Positions 15,538 to 25,300 of a DNA stretch of 33,229 bases are shown here, one piece after another. The notes below the pieces were generated by a model, which saw only the letters and a list, made by a program, of their open reading frames with translations, did not search any database and was not told the DNA's origin. Position numbers and translations under genes: made by a program. The stretch covers positions 1 to 33,229 of the forward strand of contig JAHDHE010000015.1 in NCBI GenBank assembly GCA_020631475.1, read 5' to 3'. Origin of the DNA: Tenacibaculum sp. (GTDB lineage: Bacteria; Bacteroidota; Bacteroidia; Flavobacteriales; Flavobacteriaceae). Each line of letters starts with the position of its first letter. Position 1 is the first letter of the stretch.

Positions 15538-16119
15538 ATGAGTAATTTTTCAGAAAATCTTAAAGGATTATTTCAATTTATAAAGAGTAAAACATTCTTT
15601 ATTCAAATAGGAATAGCGATTGTGTCGCTGTTAATATTTGTATTTGTGTTACAGTGGTGGTTAGGGTCAACTACGAACCATGGTCAAAAAATACAAGTAC
15701 CTAATTTGCATAAAATGTCGTTAGCTGATGTAGAAAAAAAGTTAAATGAACTTCATTTAGATTATATTGTAATAGATAGTGCAAGCTTTAATCCTGATTA
15801 TCCAAAAAAATCGGTAATAGAGCAAAATCCTGCAATAGGAGACTTTGTAAAAGAGAACCGTAAAATATATTTAACCTTAAATCCGTCTAAATACCGCGAT
15901 GTTGAAATTCCAGATTTAAATGGAAGAACGCGTAGACAAGCAACTACACATTTACGATCAATAGGTTTTTTGGTTGGAGATGATGTTACTTGGGTTTCTG
16001 ATATCGGAAAAAATGTAGTGAGAGGATTAAAATACAAAGGAAATAAAATACAACCAGGTTCTAAACTGCCTAAAAAAACAACGATCGACCTAATTTTAGG
16101 TGATGGTAACGGTAACTAA
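15538..16119 (+). CDS. Membrane-anchored PASTA-domain protein
   Basis: 193 aa. A short cytoplasmic head is followed by one membrane span at about 21-42 (FFIQIGIAIVSLLIFVFVLQ), then two to three PASTA-like modules outside the membrane. KIQVPNLHKMSLADVEKKL starts the first, with IEQNPAIGDFVKENRKIYL closing it; DVEIPDLNGRTRRQATTHL starts the second. PASTA modules bind peptidoglycan or muropeptides. No kinase or transpeptidase domain is attached, unlike PknB or PBP2x, so this is a stand-alone form. It lies back to back with ddl and immediately before rluD (15 bases), a cell-wall-linked neighbourhood. It probably senses or binds the wall; that is inference. Confidence 0.88.
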   Translation: MSNFSENLKGLFQFIKSKTFFIQIGIAIVSLLIFVFVLQWWLGSTTNHGQKIQVPNLHKMSLADVEKKLNELHLDYIVIDSASFNPDYPKKSVIEQNPAIGDFVKENRKIYLTLNPSKYRDVEIPDLNGRTRRQATTHLRSIGFLVGDDVTWVSDIGKNVVRGLKYKGNKIQPGSKLPKKTTIDLILGDGNGN

Positions 16120-16134
16120 TTTTATTATTGATTG

Positions 16135-17169
16135 ATGCAGGAAGATACAACTCCACAAACAGAAAACGACGATTTATACGAACACCATAGATTTGTTGCA
16201 ACCGAAGGGCAAGAACCTTTAAGAGTAGATAAGTTTTTAATGAATTTTATCGAAAATGCTACTCGTAGTAAAATACAACAAGCTGCTAAAGCAGGAAATG
16301 TTTTAGTAAATGATGCGATTGTAAAACCAAATTATAAAGTAAAACCAAACGATGTAGTTCGCGTGGTTTTAGCATATCCACCAGCTGAAAATTTATTAGT
16401 AGCAGAAGATATTCCTTTAGATATTGTTTATGAAGATGACGAAGTAATTGTAGTAAACAAACCAGCAGGAATGGTAGTGCATCCAGGTCATGGAAATTAT
16501 TCAGGTACTTTAGTAAACGGATTAATTCATCATATAGAAAATCTACCTACAAACTCTAACGAACGCCCAGGTTTGGTACATCGTATAGATAAAGATACAA
16601 GTGGTTTGTTAGTAGTTGCGAAGACTGAGTTTGCGATGGCACATTTATCAAAACAATTTTTCGACCGTACTACCGAACGACTGTATTATGCATTAGTTTG
16701 GGGAAATATAGAAGAAGATACAGGTACCATAGAAGGTCATATAGGACGTAGCTTTAAAAATCGCTTACAAATGGATGTTTTTCCTGAAGGAGACTTTGGT
16801 AAACATGCGGTTACACATTTTAAGGTTTTAGAACGTTTAACATACGTAACTTTGGTTCAATGTAAATTAGAAACAGGTAGAACGCATCAAATTAGAGCGC
16901 ACTTTAAACATATTGGTCATACGCTTTTTAACGATGAACGCTATGGTGGAGATGGAATTTTAAAAGGAACTACTTTTACAAAATACAAACAGTTTGTACA
17001 AAATTGTTTTAAAACATTACCAAGACAAGCATTACATGCAAAAACATTAGGATTTACACATCCTACAACAGGTGATTTTATGCAGTTTAATACTGAAATT
17101 CCATCTGATATTGAAGCGTGTTTAGCTAAATGGAGAACCTATTCTGAAAATTCTAAGTTAGAAGAATAA
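16135..17169 (+). CDS. rluD: Ribosomal large-subunit pseudouridine synthase, RluD-type
   Basis: 344 aa from the ATG at 16135; a TTG codon directly before it is in frame but unnecessary. An S4 RNA-binding domain covers about 25-85 (LRVDKFLMNFIENATRSKIQ, AGNVLVNDAIVKPNYKVKP). The catalytic domain has GLVHRIDKDTSGLLVV with the nucleophile at Asp152, plus ETGRTHQIRAHFKHIGH near 250. By analogy with RluD it isomerises uridines in helix 69 of 23S rRNA during ribosome assembly. The extended N-terminus (QEDTTPQTENDDLYEHH) is acidic and not conserved in E. coli. A strong terminator follows 14 bases after the stop. Confidence 0.93.
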   Translation: MQEDTTPQTENDDLYEHHRFVATEGQEPLRVDKFLMNFIENATRSKIQQAAKAGNVLVNDAIVKPNYKVKPNDVVRVVLAYPPAENLLVAEDIPLDIVYEDDEVIVVNKPAGMVVHPGHGNYSGTLVNGLIHHIENLPTNSNERPGLVHRIDKDTSGLLVVAKTEFAMAHLSKQFFDRTTERLYYALVWGNIEEDTGTIEGHIGRSFKNRLQMDVFPEGDFGKHAVTHFKVLERLTYVTLVQCKLETGRTHQIRAHFKHIGHTLFNDERYGGDGILKGTTFTKYKQFVQNCFKTLPRQALHAKTLGFTHPTTGDFMQFNTEIPSDIEACLAKWRTYSENSKLEE

Positions 17170-17183
17170 GAATAACATTATTT

Positions 17184-17230
17184 AAAAAAACAAAAATCCA
17201 AACTTATCAAGTTTGGATTTTTGTTTTTTT
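17184..17230. terminator. 22-bp perfect hairpin terminator after rluD
   Basis: The arms 17184-17205 and 17209-17230 (core AAATCCAAACTT) pair perfectly around a 3-nt loop, with A and T tracts in the outer stem. It ends rluD transcription, and by symmetry may also serve cmk, which runs toward it. Confidence 0.9.
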
Positions 17231-17238
17231 TACTTTTT

Positions 17239-17271
17239 GTCATTACGAGGAAGAATGACGAAGTAATCTCT
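17239..17271. repeat. Intergenic repeat of the GTCATTACGAGGAAGAATGACG type
   Basis: The segment begins GTCATTACGAGGAAGAATGA and ends in GAAGTAATCTCT. Its short inverted pair GTCATT/AATGAC and its wording resemble a palindromic repeat scattered between genes in many Bacteroidetes genomes. Only one copy is seen in the window, so its repetitive nature rests on memory. Confidence 0.5.
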
Positions 17272-17288
17272 AATTTTTTTTACTAGAA

Positions 17289-17981
17289 TTAAGCTTCTAA
17301 TCTAGTATTTACTAAACTCATAATACGATCAAATTGTTCTTTTAATCCCATATCAGAATTATCAAACTCTATAGCATCTTCAGCTTCTAATAACGGAGAA
17401 TCTTCTCTGGTTGAATCTATTCTGTCGCGTTCTTGTACATTGTGTAAAATTTCTTCAAAATTCACTTTGTCTCCACGATCTAATAATTCTTTATAACGGC
17501 GAGTAGCACGTTTGTCGGCAGAGGCAGTCATAAATAATTTTAATTCAGCATCAGGAAAAACTACGGTTCCAATATCGCGACCATCCATAACAATACCTTT
17601 ATTTTTACCCATTTCTTGTTGTTCGCTAACTAATTTTCTACGAACTTCAGAAATTTCGGCAACTTTACTTACCAATCTAGAAACTTCAATAGTTCTAATT
17701 TGTTTTTCAACATTTACATCGTTTAAATACATTTCAGCAAAACCTAAGCTTTCATTAAAAGTAAATGAAAGAGAAATATTATTAAGGTCGTTAATTAAAT
17801 CTTCAACATTAAAATGTGTATCAGAAATATAATTTTGTTGCATCGCGTATAAAGTAACCGCTCTATACATAGCGCCAGTATCAACGTATATGTAGCCTAA
17901 TTTTTGGGCTAATTGTTTGGCGATAGTACTTTTTCCTGTTGATGAAAAACCGTCGATTGCTATGGTGATTTTCTTTGTCAT
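17289..17981 (-). CDS. cmk: Cytidylate kinase
   Basis: 230 aa NMP kinase that phosphorylates CMP and dCMP. The P-loop GFSSTGKST (residues 11-19) is followed by GYIYVDTGAMYRAVTLYA with the conserved Asp/Thr of CMP binding. GKNKGIVMDGRDIGTVVFPD carries the invariant RDIGT, and a lid segment with SADKRATRRYKEL is also present. The CMP-binding insert (about 60-105) is present, as usual for bacterial Cmk. Cytosolic and monocistronic. It is convergent with rluD and divergent from the gliding locus, with a 232-base gap upstream. Confidence 0.96.
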   Translation of the reverse strand: MTKKITIAIDGFSSTGKSTIAKQLAQKLGYIYVDTGAMYRAVTLYAMQQNYISDTHFNVEDLINDLNNISLSFTFNESLGFAEMYLNDVNVEKQIRTIEVSRLVSKVAEISEVRRKLVSEQQEMGKNKGIVMDGRDIGTVVFPDAELKLFMTASADKRATRRYKELLDRGDKVNFEEILHNVQERDRIDSTREDSPLLEAEDAIEFDNSDMGLKEQFDRIMSLVNTRLEA

Positions 17982-18182
17982 AAGTAAAAAAAATGGGATA
18001 CAAATATACGGTAGATTTATGATTTTTTAATAAAAAAAACAACGAGGTTTAAGCAGTTTTAAAAGGCTTGTTTATAGGTGTTTTACCTTAGTTTTTTTCC
18101 TGTAGTTGTGTGTTTGTTTTAGTTTTCATATATTTCACTAATAATATTATAGTGTGTTTATATGTTTTTTTGAAAAAAAACG

Positions 18183-18190
18183 TATTTTTA
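18183..18190 (+). promoter_or_regulatory. Candidate -7 element before the gliding locus
   Basis: TATTTTTA followed by GCACCCC, about 24 bases before the first ATG of the locus, resembles the -7/start region of Bacteroidetes promoters (TAnnTTTG then a C-rich leader). No TTG stands at the right distance upstream, so this is tentative. The remainder of the 232-base gap (17982-18213) is AT-rich and shows nothing else. Confidence 0.3.
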
Positions 18191-18213
18191 GCACCCCTTA
18201 AGTGTCCCTTTAA

Positions 18214-20448
18214 ATGAATAAAATTACTAGAAGCAAATATGTACTTTTAGCAGTACTTTTCTTTTGTGTTCAATTTATTACAATTGCTCAAACTTTCAAA
18301 CCTATTAATTTAGATTTTGGGGAGCAAGCATGTGACGCAACAGGTTCAGACAGTTTTACTATCGATATAAATTACGAAGCGCAGGTTTTTAATGCAGATA
18401 ATGAGTTTATTATTGAATTGTCTGATGCAGATGGTAATTTTGCAAATCCTGCAACTAATTTAAAAACATTAGTAAGTACTGCTGCAAATAATTACAATCA
18501 AGCTTTTAATATTGTTGGTGTGGGGTTTAATTTACCATCAGGTACTTTTGGTAAAAATTATAGAATCCGTGTTAGAACGACTTCACCAGTTAGAGAAGTG
18601 ATTTCAGATCCTTTTGAAGCTTATCATGATATGTATAGTAATTCTGAATTTGGAATTAATAATGATATGGATTTTGCTCTATGTAATGGAGAGAGTAAAG
18701 AAGTTTCTTTAACAATATCTGATGTAGGGCAGTATTTGTGGTATAGAGAAGCAGGTGCTGTAGATGTTTTGGTAGGAACTACTCAAGATCCTAAATTTAC
18801 GATAACACAAGCAGGACTATATTATGTTGTAATTGATTATAGTAAATGCGGGACAGTAGAGTCTAGACGTGTAAAAGCCATTGGTGTTCCAAGTTCAGAT
18901 GCTCAAATACAAGGAGCATCAACAATTGAAATTTGTGGTGATGAAGCACATACATTTACCGCAAGTTCTAATAATTCTGCTTACACTTACGAATGGTATA
19001 AAGATAATGAGTTAAAGCTATCATCAAAAGCTAATACATATACAACTCCAACTACTGGTCAATTTGGTACTTATCATTTAGTTGTTAAATTAGATGACTG
19101 TGAAGTGAAATCTGCTAATGTAGAGTTAAAGCAAAGAGAAGCACCAAGTTTTACGGTAACAGAAGAGGTTCCTTTACTTTCGGTACTATTAGTGGGTGAA
19201 ACAAGAGATTTAGTGATAAGCGTAAGTGGTGTTACAAATTACAGAATAGAATGGTATAGAAATAATAATTTAAACCCAATATCTGGTGCAAATTCACTGA
19301 CTTTAAGTGGTATAAATACACCGGGTTCATACGTGGCTAAAGTTATTGATACTGATGCTACAGGTTCTTGCGAAGCTTCAATAAGCTCTAAGCCTATAGT
19401 ACTGTTAGCACCAGTTTCTTTCGAAACTGAGATTAGAGCTGATAATTATGAAGAATGTACTTCTGAAGCAACAGTTTTAAAAATAGCAGGAATTGAAGTA
19501 AAAGCATCAGATGGAGAAATATATGATTTAACTGATGCTCAATTAAACGCTACACCTTCGTTAATAAGATATCAATGGAAAAAAAATAATGCCAATATTT
19601 CTGGAGCAACTAATGATGAATATAGTGTAAACTCATATCTAGAAAATGACATGTATTCTTTAACTGTTAATAATTCTTCTGTAGATTCTAATAAGTTAGA
19701 TATTAAGTTGTTTAAAAAGGCAGAAGTAACAAGTACATCAGTATCTAATTCTTTATGCCCAGGAGGTTCAATAACATATACTATTGATGAATTACTATCA
19801 GGTTACACCTACGAATGGTTTAAAGACGGAGGAGCTACAGCTGTAGCTACAAATGAAAAAGATTTTTCAGTAACAGAAGTAGGGGTATATACTTTAAAGC
19901 AAACAGGATTTGGTTGTGAGAAAATTGTAGAAACAAAAGAGGTTGTACCTTTTGATGCTTCTGTAGTAGTAGTAACACCTTCAGAAAGAGTCGTTTTAAT
20001 TTTAGGTCAATCAGTTACAGTAACAGCTTCTGGTGCCGATTCGTATGTTTGGTACCAAGGACAAGGAACTGGTGGAGCTGTTTTTTCTACAAATGAAACA
20101 TTAGATGTAAATTCATTAGGGTTTTATACAGTAGTTGCTACGGTAGGAACTTGTACTGTAGAGAAAGAAATAGAGGTTGTAGAGCAAGACGATCAAATAA
20201 TTGTACCAAATATTGTAACGCCAAATCAAGATGGAATTAACGATACTTGGCAAATATCAAATAAATATGCATTTCAACCAGGAGTTATGATTCAATTGTA
20301 CAACTCTAACGGAAAAGAAATTTTAAAGACAACCGATTATAAAAATGATTGGCCTACTGAAAGTTTAGGAAATCAAAAAGTTTTTTATTACAAGATAATT
20401 AAAAACGATGCGTTAATTAAAGCAGGAACAATCTCGGTACTAGATTAA
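18214..20448 (+). CDS. sprC: SprC-like gliding protein with Ig-like repeats and T9SS type B (CHU_C) sorting domain
   Basis: 744 aa. A signal peptide ends at about residue 26 (VQFITIAQ). A beta-rich domain follows (residues ~27-145), starting with TFKPINLDFGEQACDATGSD. Several Ig-like modules of about 80-100 residues come next, recognisable by YEWYKDN, IEWYRNN, YQWKKNN and YEWFKDG, each with a Cys pair. The last ~80 residues (IVPNIVTPNQDGINDTWQIS ... ILKTTDYKNDWP) are the gliding-motility-associated C-terminal domain that targets proteins to the type IX secretion system. It lies 6 bases before the PorP/SprF-like gene. The gene order and the size class suggest SprC of the sprCDBF operon. Domain calls are firm; the symbol is an inference from synteny. 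Confidence 0.75.
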   Translation: MNKITRSKYVLLAVLFFCVQFITIAQTFKPINLDFGEQACDATGSDSFTIDINYEAQVFNADNEFIIELSDADGNFANPATNLKTLVSTAANNYNQAFNIVGVGFNLPSGTFGKNYRIRVRTTSPVREVISDPFEAYHDMYSNSEFGINNDMDFALCNGESKEVSLTISDVGQYLWYREAGAVDVLVGTTQDPKFTITQAGLYYVVIDYSKCGTVESRRVKAIGVPSSDAQIQGASTIEICGDEAHTFTASSNNSAYTYEWYKDNELKLSSKANTYTTPTTGQFGTYHLVVKLDDCEVKSANVELKQREAPSFTVTEEVPLLSVLLVGETRDLVISVSGVTNYRIEWYRNNNLNPISGANSLTLSGINTPGSYVAKVIDTDATGSCEASISSKPIVLLAPVSFETEIRADNYEECTSEATVLKIAGIEVKASDGEIYDLTDAQLNATPSLIRYQWKKNNANISGATNDEYSVNSYLENDMYSLTVNNSSVDSNKLDIKLFKKAEVTSTSVSNSLCPGGSITYTIDELLSGYTYEWFKDGGATAVATNEKDFSVTEVGVYTLKQTGFGCEKIVETKEVVPFDASVVVVTPSERVVLILGQSVTVTASGADSYVWYQGQGTGGAVFSTNETLDVNSLGFYTVVATVGTCTVEKEIEVVEQDDQIIVPNIVTPNQDGINDTWQISNKYAFQPGVMIQLYNSNGKEILKTTDYKNDWPTESLGNQKVFYYKIIKNDALIKAGTISVLD

Positions 20449-20454
20449 GAATTT

Positions 20455-22284
20455 ATGATGACTAAAAAGTTTATTTTATATATAACAGTATTATTTAGTG
20501 TGTTTTCTTTACAAGCACAGTTATCTAATAGTGCACAACAATACAATAGTTTTACTTCTCGAAATTTTATGAAATTTAACCGTTTTTTAACGGTGCCAAC
20601 TTTTTCTGCTTTACGAGAAAACAAAACATCAATAACAGCAATTGTTCGTAATAGTAATGTTGAGTTTGAAGATAATCCAAGGTTATATGTAGGAACTTAT
20701 TCTGGTAAAATGCGCGAAAATGTAGGAGCGGGTTTTGCTATTTATCAGCAAGAAGTAGGTGTTTTTAAAGATTTTGGAGCTTTAGTAAACTATGCACATA
20801 GATTACAATTAAACGAAACGATGGATTTAACGTTTGGATTTAATTTTTTATATAGCAGACGAAGTGCTAATTCTTTAAAAGTTAATTCAGCAGTTCCAGA
20901 TCCACAAGTAGCAAATTTTCAAGATGTACCAATTGTAAACTTTCAGCCAGCAGTAACGTTATCTTTTGGTAAGTTTGATGTAGGATTGTTTTTCGAAAAC
21001 TTAGTAGATTTTAATTTAAAAAGTAGCGAAATGGCTACTTCTTTTGGTGAAAAAACTTTCTCAGCTCATGCAATGTATTCGCATGAGTTTACTTATGCTT
21101 CAGGAATTTTTGAAGGAGCCGATTTAAGAACTTTAATATTAGCCAGAAAACCAGGTCGGCAAGAATTTAGTGCTGGTGGTAATGTTATTTTAGATTTACC
21201 AAAAGCAGGATGGATAAAAGCTGGATACGATAAAACCTATGGTATATCAGCAGGAATAGGTGTAAATATTTCAGATAAACTAGCCATTGGTTTTAGTTAT
21301 GAAAAAAGTAATTTCGCTGCAACAAACGAAATAGGATTGATTTATAATTTTGGTAAGAAATCATTTAGAAGAGATCGTCCAACAAGACGAAATGGTAATG
21401 TTAAAGTTACACTGCCAGAAAGAACTCCAGAAAAGAAAGCTGAGTATAAAAACCCAGAACACAACGATTTATCTGACGAAATTCAAAAAGCACAAGACTC
21501 AATAGATATCTTAAATAAAAGGGTAGATGAAGTATTACGTTTGTTAAAAAAACAACCAAAAGTAGTGCAGGCTTCTACGCCAGTTGAAAACGAAGTTGAA
21601 GAAAAAGATACTTCGTTAAGAAGAAGATCTGATAAACCTTGGCGTCAAAGTACTGTTACTCGCGGTGGTGGAGGCACTATGTATTATTTAGTTGCAGATA
21701 TGTATAAAAATAAAGAGAATGTTGATCCAATAGTTGAGAAATGGAAAAAATTAGGGTTTGATCCTAAATATATTTTCGAACCAAATAGAAAATGGTATTA
21801 CATTTATTTAGATCGTTTTGCTAAAAAAGAAGATGCAGAAGATAAGATGGAAGAGTTAGGGCTTAGTACTAAAACAAGAGAATTTGAAAATAACGATCAA
21901 AATGATGCCTCGACAATAAAAACAAAAAAGAATAGTAAAGACGGTGTTTACATCCGAAAAATAACTATTGGTAAAAGTGGTGAAAGTTATAAAGAACCTA
22001 AAACACAACCAAAAGCAAGAGTAAGAACCATGTCGCCAATGAATGGTGTAGCACCAGGATATTATTTACAAGTGTATGTAAACTCTAAAAAATCGTTAGC
22101 AGATAGAAATGTTGATGAGTTAAGAAATGATGATATAGATGCAGGTTATTTTGTAAACCCTATAACAGGTTATATGCATGTATATATATTTAAAACAGAT
22201 AGCAGAAAAGAAGCTATTAAAATGTATAACAGTAATTTAAATAACTCTTATTACGACTCTAAATCAATAGTTTACGTAAAATAA
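20455..22284 (+). CDS. sprD: PorP/SprF-family membrane protein with SPOR-like C-terminal extension (SprD-like)
   Basis: 609 aa; ATGs at 20455 and 20458 are equally usable. A signal peptide (SVFSLQAQ) leads into a PorP/SprF beta-barrel-like region, residues ~20-300: LSNSAQQYNSFTSRNFMKFN, VGAGFAIYQQEVGVFKDFGA and the closing GLIYNFGKKSFRRDRP. Such proteins sit in the outer membrane and act with type IX-secreted adhesins. A charged linker with a short coiled-coil stretch (about 340-375, IQKAQDSIDILNKRVDEVLR) follows. Two SPOR-like modules end the protein: MYYLVADMYKNKENVDPIVE near 405-480 and GYYLQVYVNSKKSLADRNVD near 530-609. SPOR domains bind glycan strands lacking stem peptides. The extension is not part of the PorP/SprF family. 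The symbol follows synteny. Confidence 0.75.
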   Translation: MMTKKFILYITVLFSVFSLQAQLSNSAQQYNSFTSRNFMKFNRFLTVPTFSALRENKTSITAIVRNSNVEFEDNPRLYVGTYSGKMRENVGAGFAIYQQEVGVFKDFGALVNYAHRLQLNETMDLTFGFNFLYSRRSANSLKVNSAVPDPQVANFQDVPIVNFQPAVTLSFGKFDVGLFFENLVDFNLKSSEMATSFGEKTFSAHAMYSHEFTYASGIFEGADLRTLILARKPGRQEFSAGGNVILDLPKAGWIKAGYDKTYGISAGIGVNISDKLAIGFSYEKSNFAATNEIGLIYNFGKKSFRRDRPTRRNGNVKVTLPERTPEKKAEYKNPEHNDLSDEIQKAQDSIDILNKRVDEVLRLLKKQPKVVQASTPVENEVEEKDTSLRRRSDKPWRQSTVTRGGGGTMYYLVADMYKNKENVDPIVEKWKKLGFDPKYIFEPNRKWYYIYLDRFAKKEDAEDKMEELGLSTKTREFENNDQNDASTIKTKKNSKDGVYIRKITIGKSGESYKEPKTQPKARVRTMSPMNGVAPGYYLQVYVNSKKSLADRNVDELRNDDIDAGYFVNPITGYMHVYIFKTDSRKEAIKMYNSNLNNSYYDSKSIVYVK

Positions 22285-22286
22285 GT

Positions 22287-22294
22287 TAAATTTG
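22287..22294 (+). promoter_or_regulatory. Candidate -7 element directly before the giant adhesin gene
   Basis: TAAATTTG at 22287-22294 fits TAnnTTTG and lies 33 bases before the adhesin ATG, just past the stop of the previous gene. No TTG lies 17-20 bases upstream, so the promoter would be partial. Two CCCCCAAT copies (22307-22314 and 22322-22329) follow in the leader. Confidence 0.35.
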
Positions 22295-22327
22295 TAGCGA
22301 TAATTACCCCCAATAATTAATCCCCCA

Positions 22328-25300
22328 ATGAAGATGATGAAAAAAATACTAATCATAATTGCATTTACAACTTCAGCATTGCTTTTTTCTCAACAAAAAA
22401 AAGCAAATGTAAAGAAAAGAGTCCAGACTCAAGTTGAAAAATCAATGCCTTTATCCAAAAGTGCAAGACCAGGTGCTTTTACACAACGTTTACAAGCAGG
22501 AGGTATAAATGTGCGTGGTAATATGACCTTTATTGGTAATAATAACTTGAGTATCGATGTAGGTCGAACAAGAACATATTGGCAAAATCGTGATTCCGAC
22601 TTAGAAATACATAAAGACACAGGTAGTGGTTATCAATTATATTTAGGAAATGACGGACCTAATACTACGTATAATTCTAATATAAGATTGTATGATACTT
22701 TTTTGGATAGATATTATGTGTTAAATAATGGTCGGGTATATATGGATTATGTAGATGTTGATTCTGATAATTCTACTTTTTCGTCAAGTACTTCAACATT
22801 AAACTTACCTAATTGTTCTCGTGTTATTTATGCAGGTTTATATTGGGCAGGAGTATATGGTAAAGAGTTTCAAGATCAAACTACACCTAGATCTAATGAT
22901 TATAATCAAATAAAATTTAAATTACCTTCTAGTGCTAATTATATTGATATAACAGCAGATGATATTATATACAATACTAACGAGCCATATATTTGTTTTA
23001 AAGATGTTACTAGTTTAATTGATGCAAATAACCCAAATGGTGTATATACAGGAGCTAATATTAGAGCAATTAGAGGTATAGATGAAGATTTTGGTTTAGG
23101 AGGTTCATCAGGATGGGTAATGGTTGTTATTTATGAAAACGATAATGATTCAAGTAAAAACATTTCTATTTTTGATGGTTTTGCAAATATTAGCTCTTCT
23201 AATGAAGAAGAAATAAAGTTTACTGGCTTTACAACGATTCAAAACGGACCAGTTAAAGTAGAACAAATTGTTGCAACTTTAGAAGGTGATGGTTTCATAT
23301 CTGGCGATAACTACCAAATAAAAAACCAAGCAAACAATTTTGTAAATGTTTATAATACCGAAAGCCCTGAAAATAATTTTTTTAACGGTACTATTACAAT
23401 TTTTGATACATTTTTAGCAGGAAGAACACCTTCTAGTGAAAATACTTTAGGTTTTGATGTTGATCATATAAGTATTGATAATACTAGCAATAGCATTATA
23501 GCAAATTCTCAAACAGAAGTTGATAGTAAATTTACATCAACAGGAGATGTTTATTGGCCTTTTTTAAATGCCATGTCTGTAGAAATTATTGAGCCTAAAA
23601 TTAAATTAATTAAAACGATTGAGGATGCTGCAGGTAATGCTGTAGCTCCCAATACACCTATAGCATTAGGAGCAGAATTATTTTATAATTTATCATTTCA
23701 AAGTGTTGGTACAGATAATGCCTTAAGAACAGAAATAATAGATATTTTACCTAAAAATGTATCATTATTAGAGTCTGATATTGTTTTGCCAGATCCTAGT
23801 ATAACTTACACTTATGAGCCACCTGTAGTTGGTAATGGTTTTAGAGGTAAATTAACTTTTAATATTCCAGATAGTTTTGTTCAAATAGGTGACCCAGCTT
23901 ACGAAATTAAGTTAAAAGTTAGGGTAGCAAGTGATTGTAGTGAATTACGTGACGTGTGTTCAAATACAGTTGAAAACCAAGCCTATGCTAATTATAGCAG
24001 AGATTTATCGGCTAATAACGATCCTAATGACAGCCCTGATTATGATAGAATAGAAAATACTTTAAGTTTTTCAGGAGTTGATGCTTGTAACTTAGGGCAA
24101 GCAGGTACTTCTAACTTTTTATTAGATACAAGCGGTTGTTCATTTGAAAGAACTGAAGTAATGTGTACCGCGAGCTTAGATATTACAGCAGGAAATGGTT
24201 TTACATCATATTCATGGGTTGATCAAAACGGAAATAACGTAGGTAACACACAAACCATAACAGTAAATCAACCTGGTACCTACACAGTTACAAAAACAGC
24301 TCCAGTAGGTTGTATCGATGCTACAGAAATTGTAAACGTAGTAAGTTTTAATAATGAGCCAAACCCATTAGCAGCTTATGCAGATCAAGTTTTACCAACT
24401 TGTAATGGTTTTGAATTGGCTGAAATTTATTTGTGTGGAGACGGTAGTACAAGAGAAATAAGATTACCGTTTACCTCAGGGTCAGCTACAACAGTAATAT
24501 GGTTTAAAAGAAATGAAGCTGTTTCATGTGCTGCTCCAGTTGCTGGTTGTGCTAATGTTGATGCAGCTTGTTCATGGGATAATATAGGTACAGAAATAAA
24601 TAAAACATTTAGCGATGCAGGAGAATATAAAATTGAAGTTTTATATGATGGTAGATGTCCTAAAACATATTACTTTAATGTATTTAAAGCTACATTAAAT
24701 CCTACTATTGTAAAAGAAGATATTCTTTGTGGAGATCCAGGAACAATTAGAATAGACGATGTACCTAATGGTTATGAATACATGCTTTCAGGTCCTGGTA
24801 TAGCAAGTCCTGCATTTCAAGCTAGTAACACTTTTTCAGTTACACAACCAGGAGATTTTAACTTGTCAATTCGTTTAGCAGGAGCTTCAGCAGCAGCTTG
24901 TACATATACTTTTCCAGCAATAAATATACAGGAAAGAACAATTGGATTAAATGTAATTCCAACAAATATGGAATGTGCAGATGGAAACGCAACAATTAGA
25001 GTGCAGGTAAATAATGTTCCAGGAGATTATATTTATACTTTAACACAAACGGGTGCTTCTCCAGTAGTTTTTGGACCTACTAGCGATAATGATCATACAT
25101 TTACAGTAACAGATGGAGGTTTTTATAATGTAGAAGTAACCACAACAACAAGTTCTTGTACTGCGTCACAAACAACACGAATAGATGAGCCAGATCAGTT
25201 AACTTTATCAGCAGTAACAACAAAAAATATTTCTTGTAAAGATGGTGCGTCTAATGGTATTATTACGTTAAATGCAACAGGAGGTACCATAGATTCTGGA

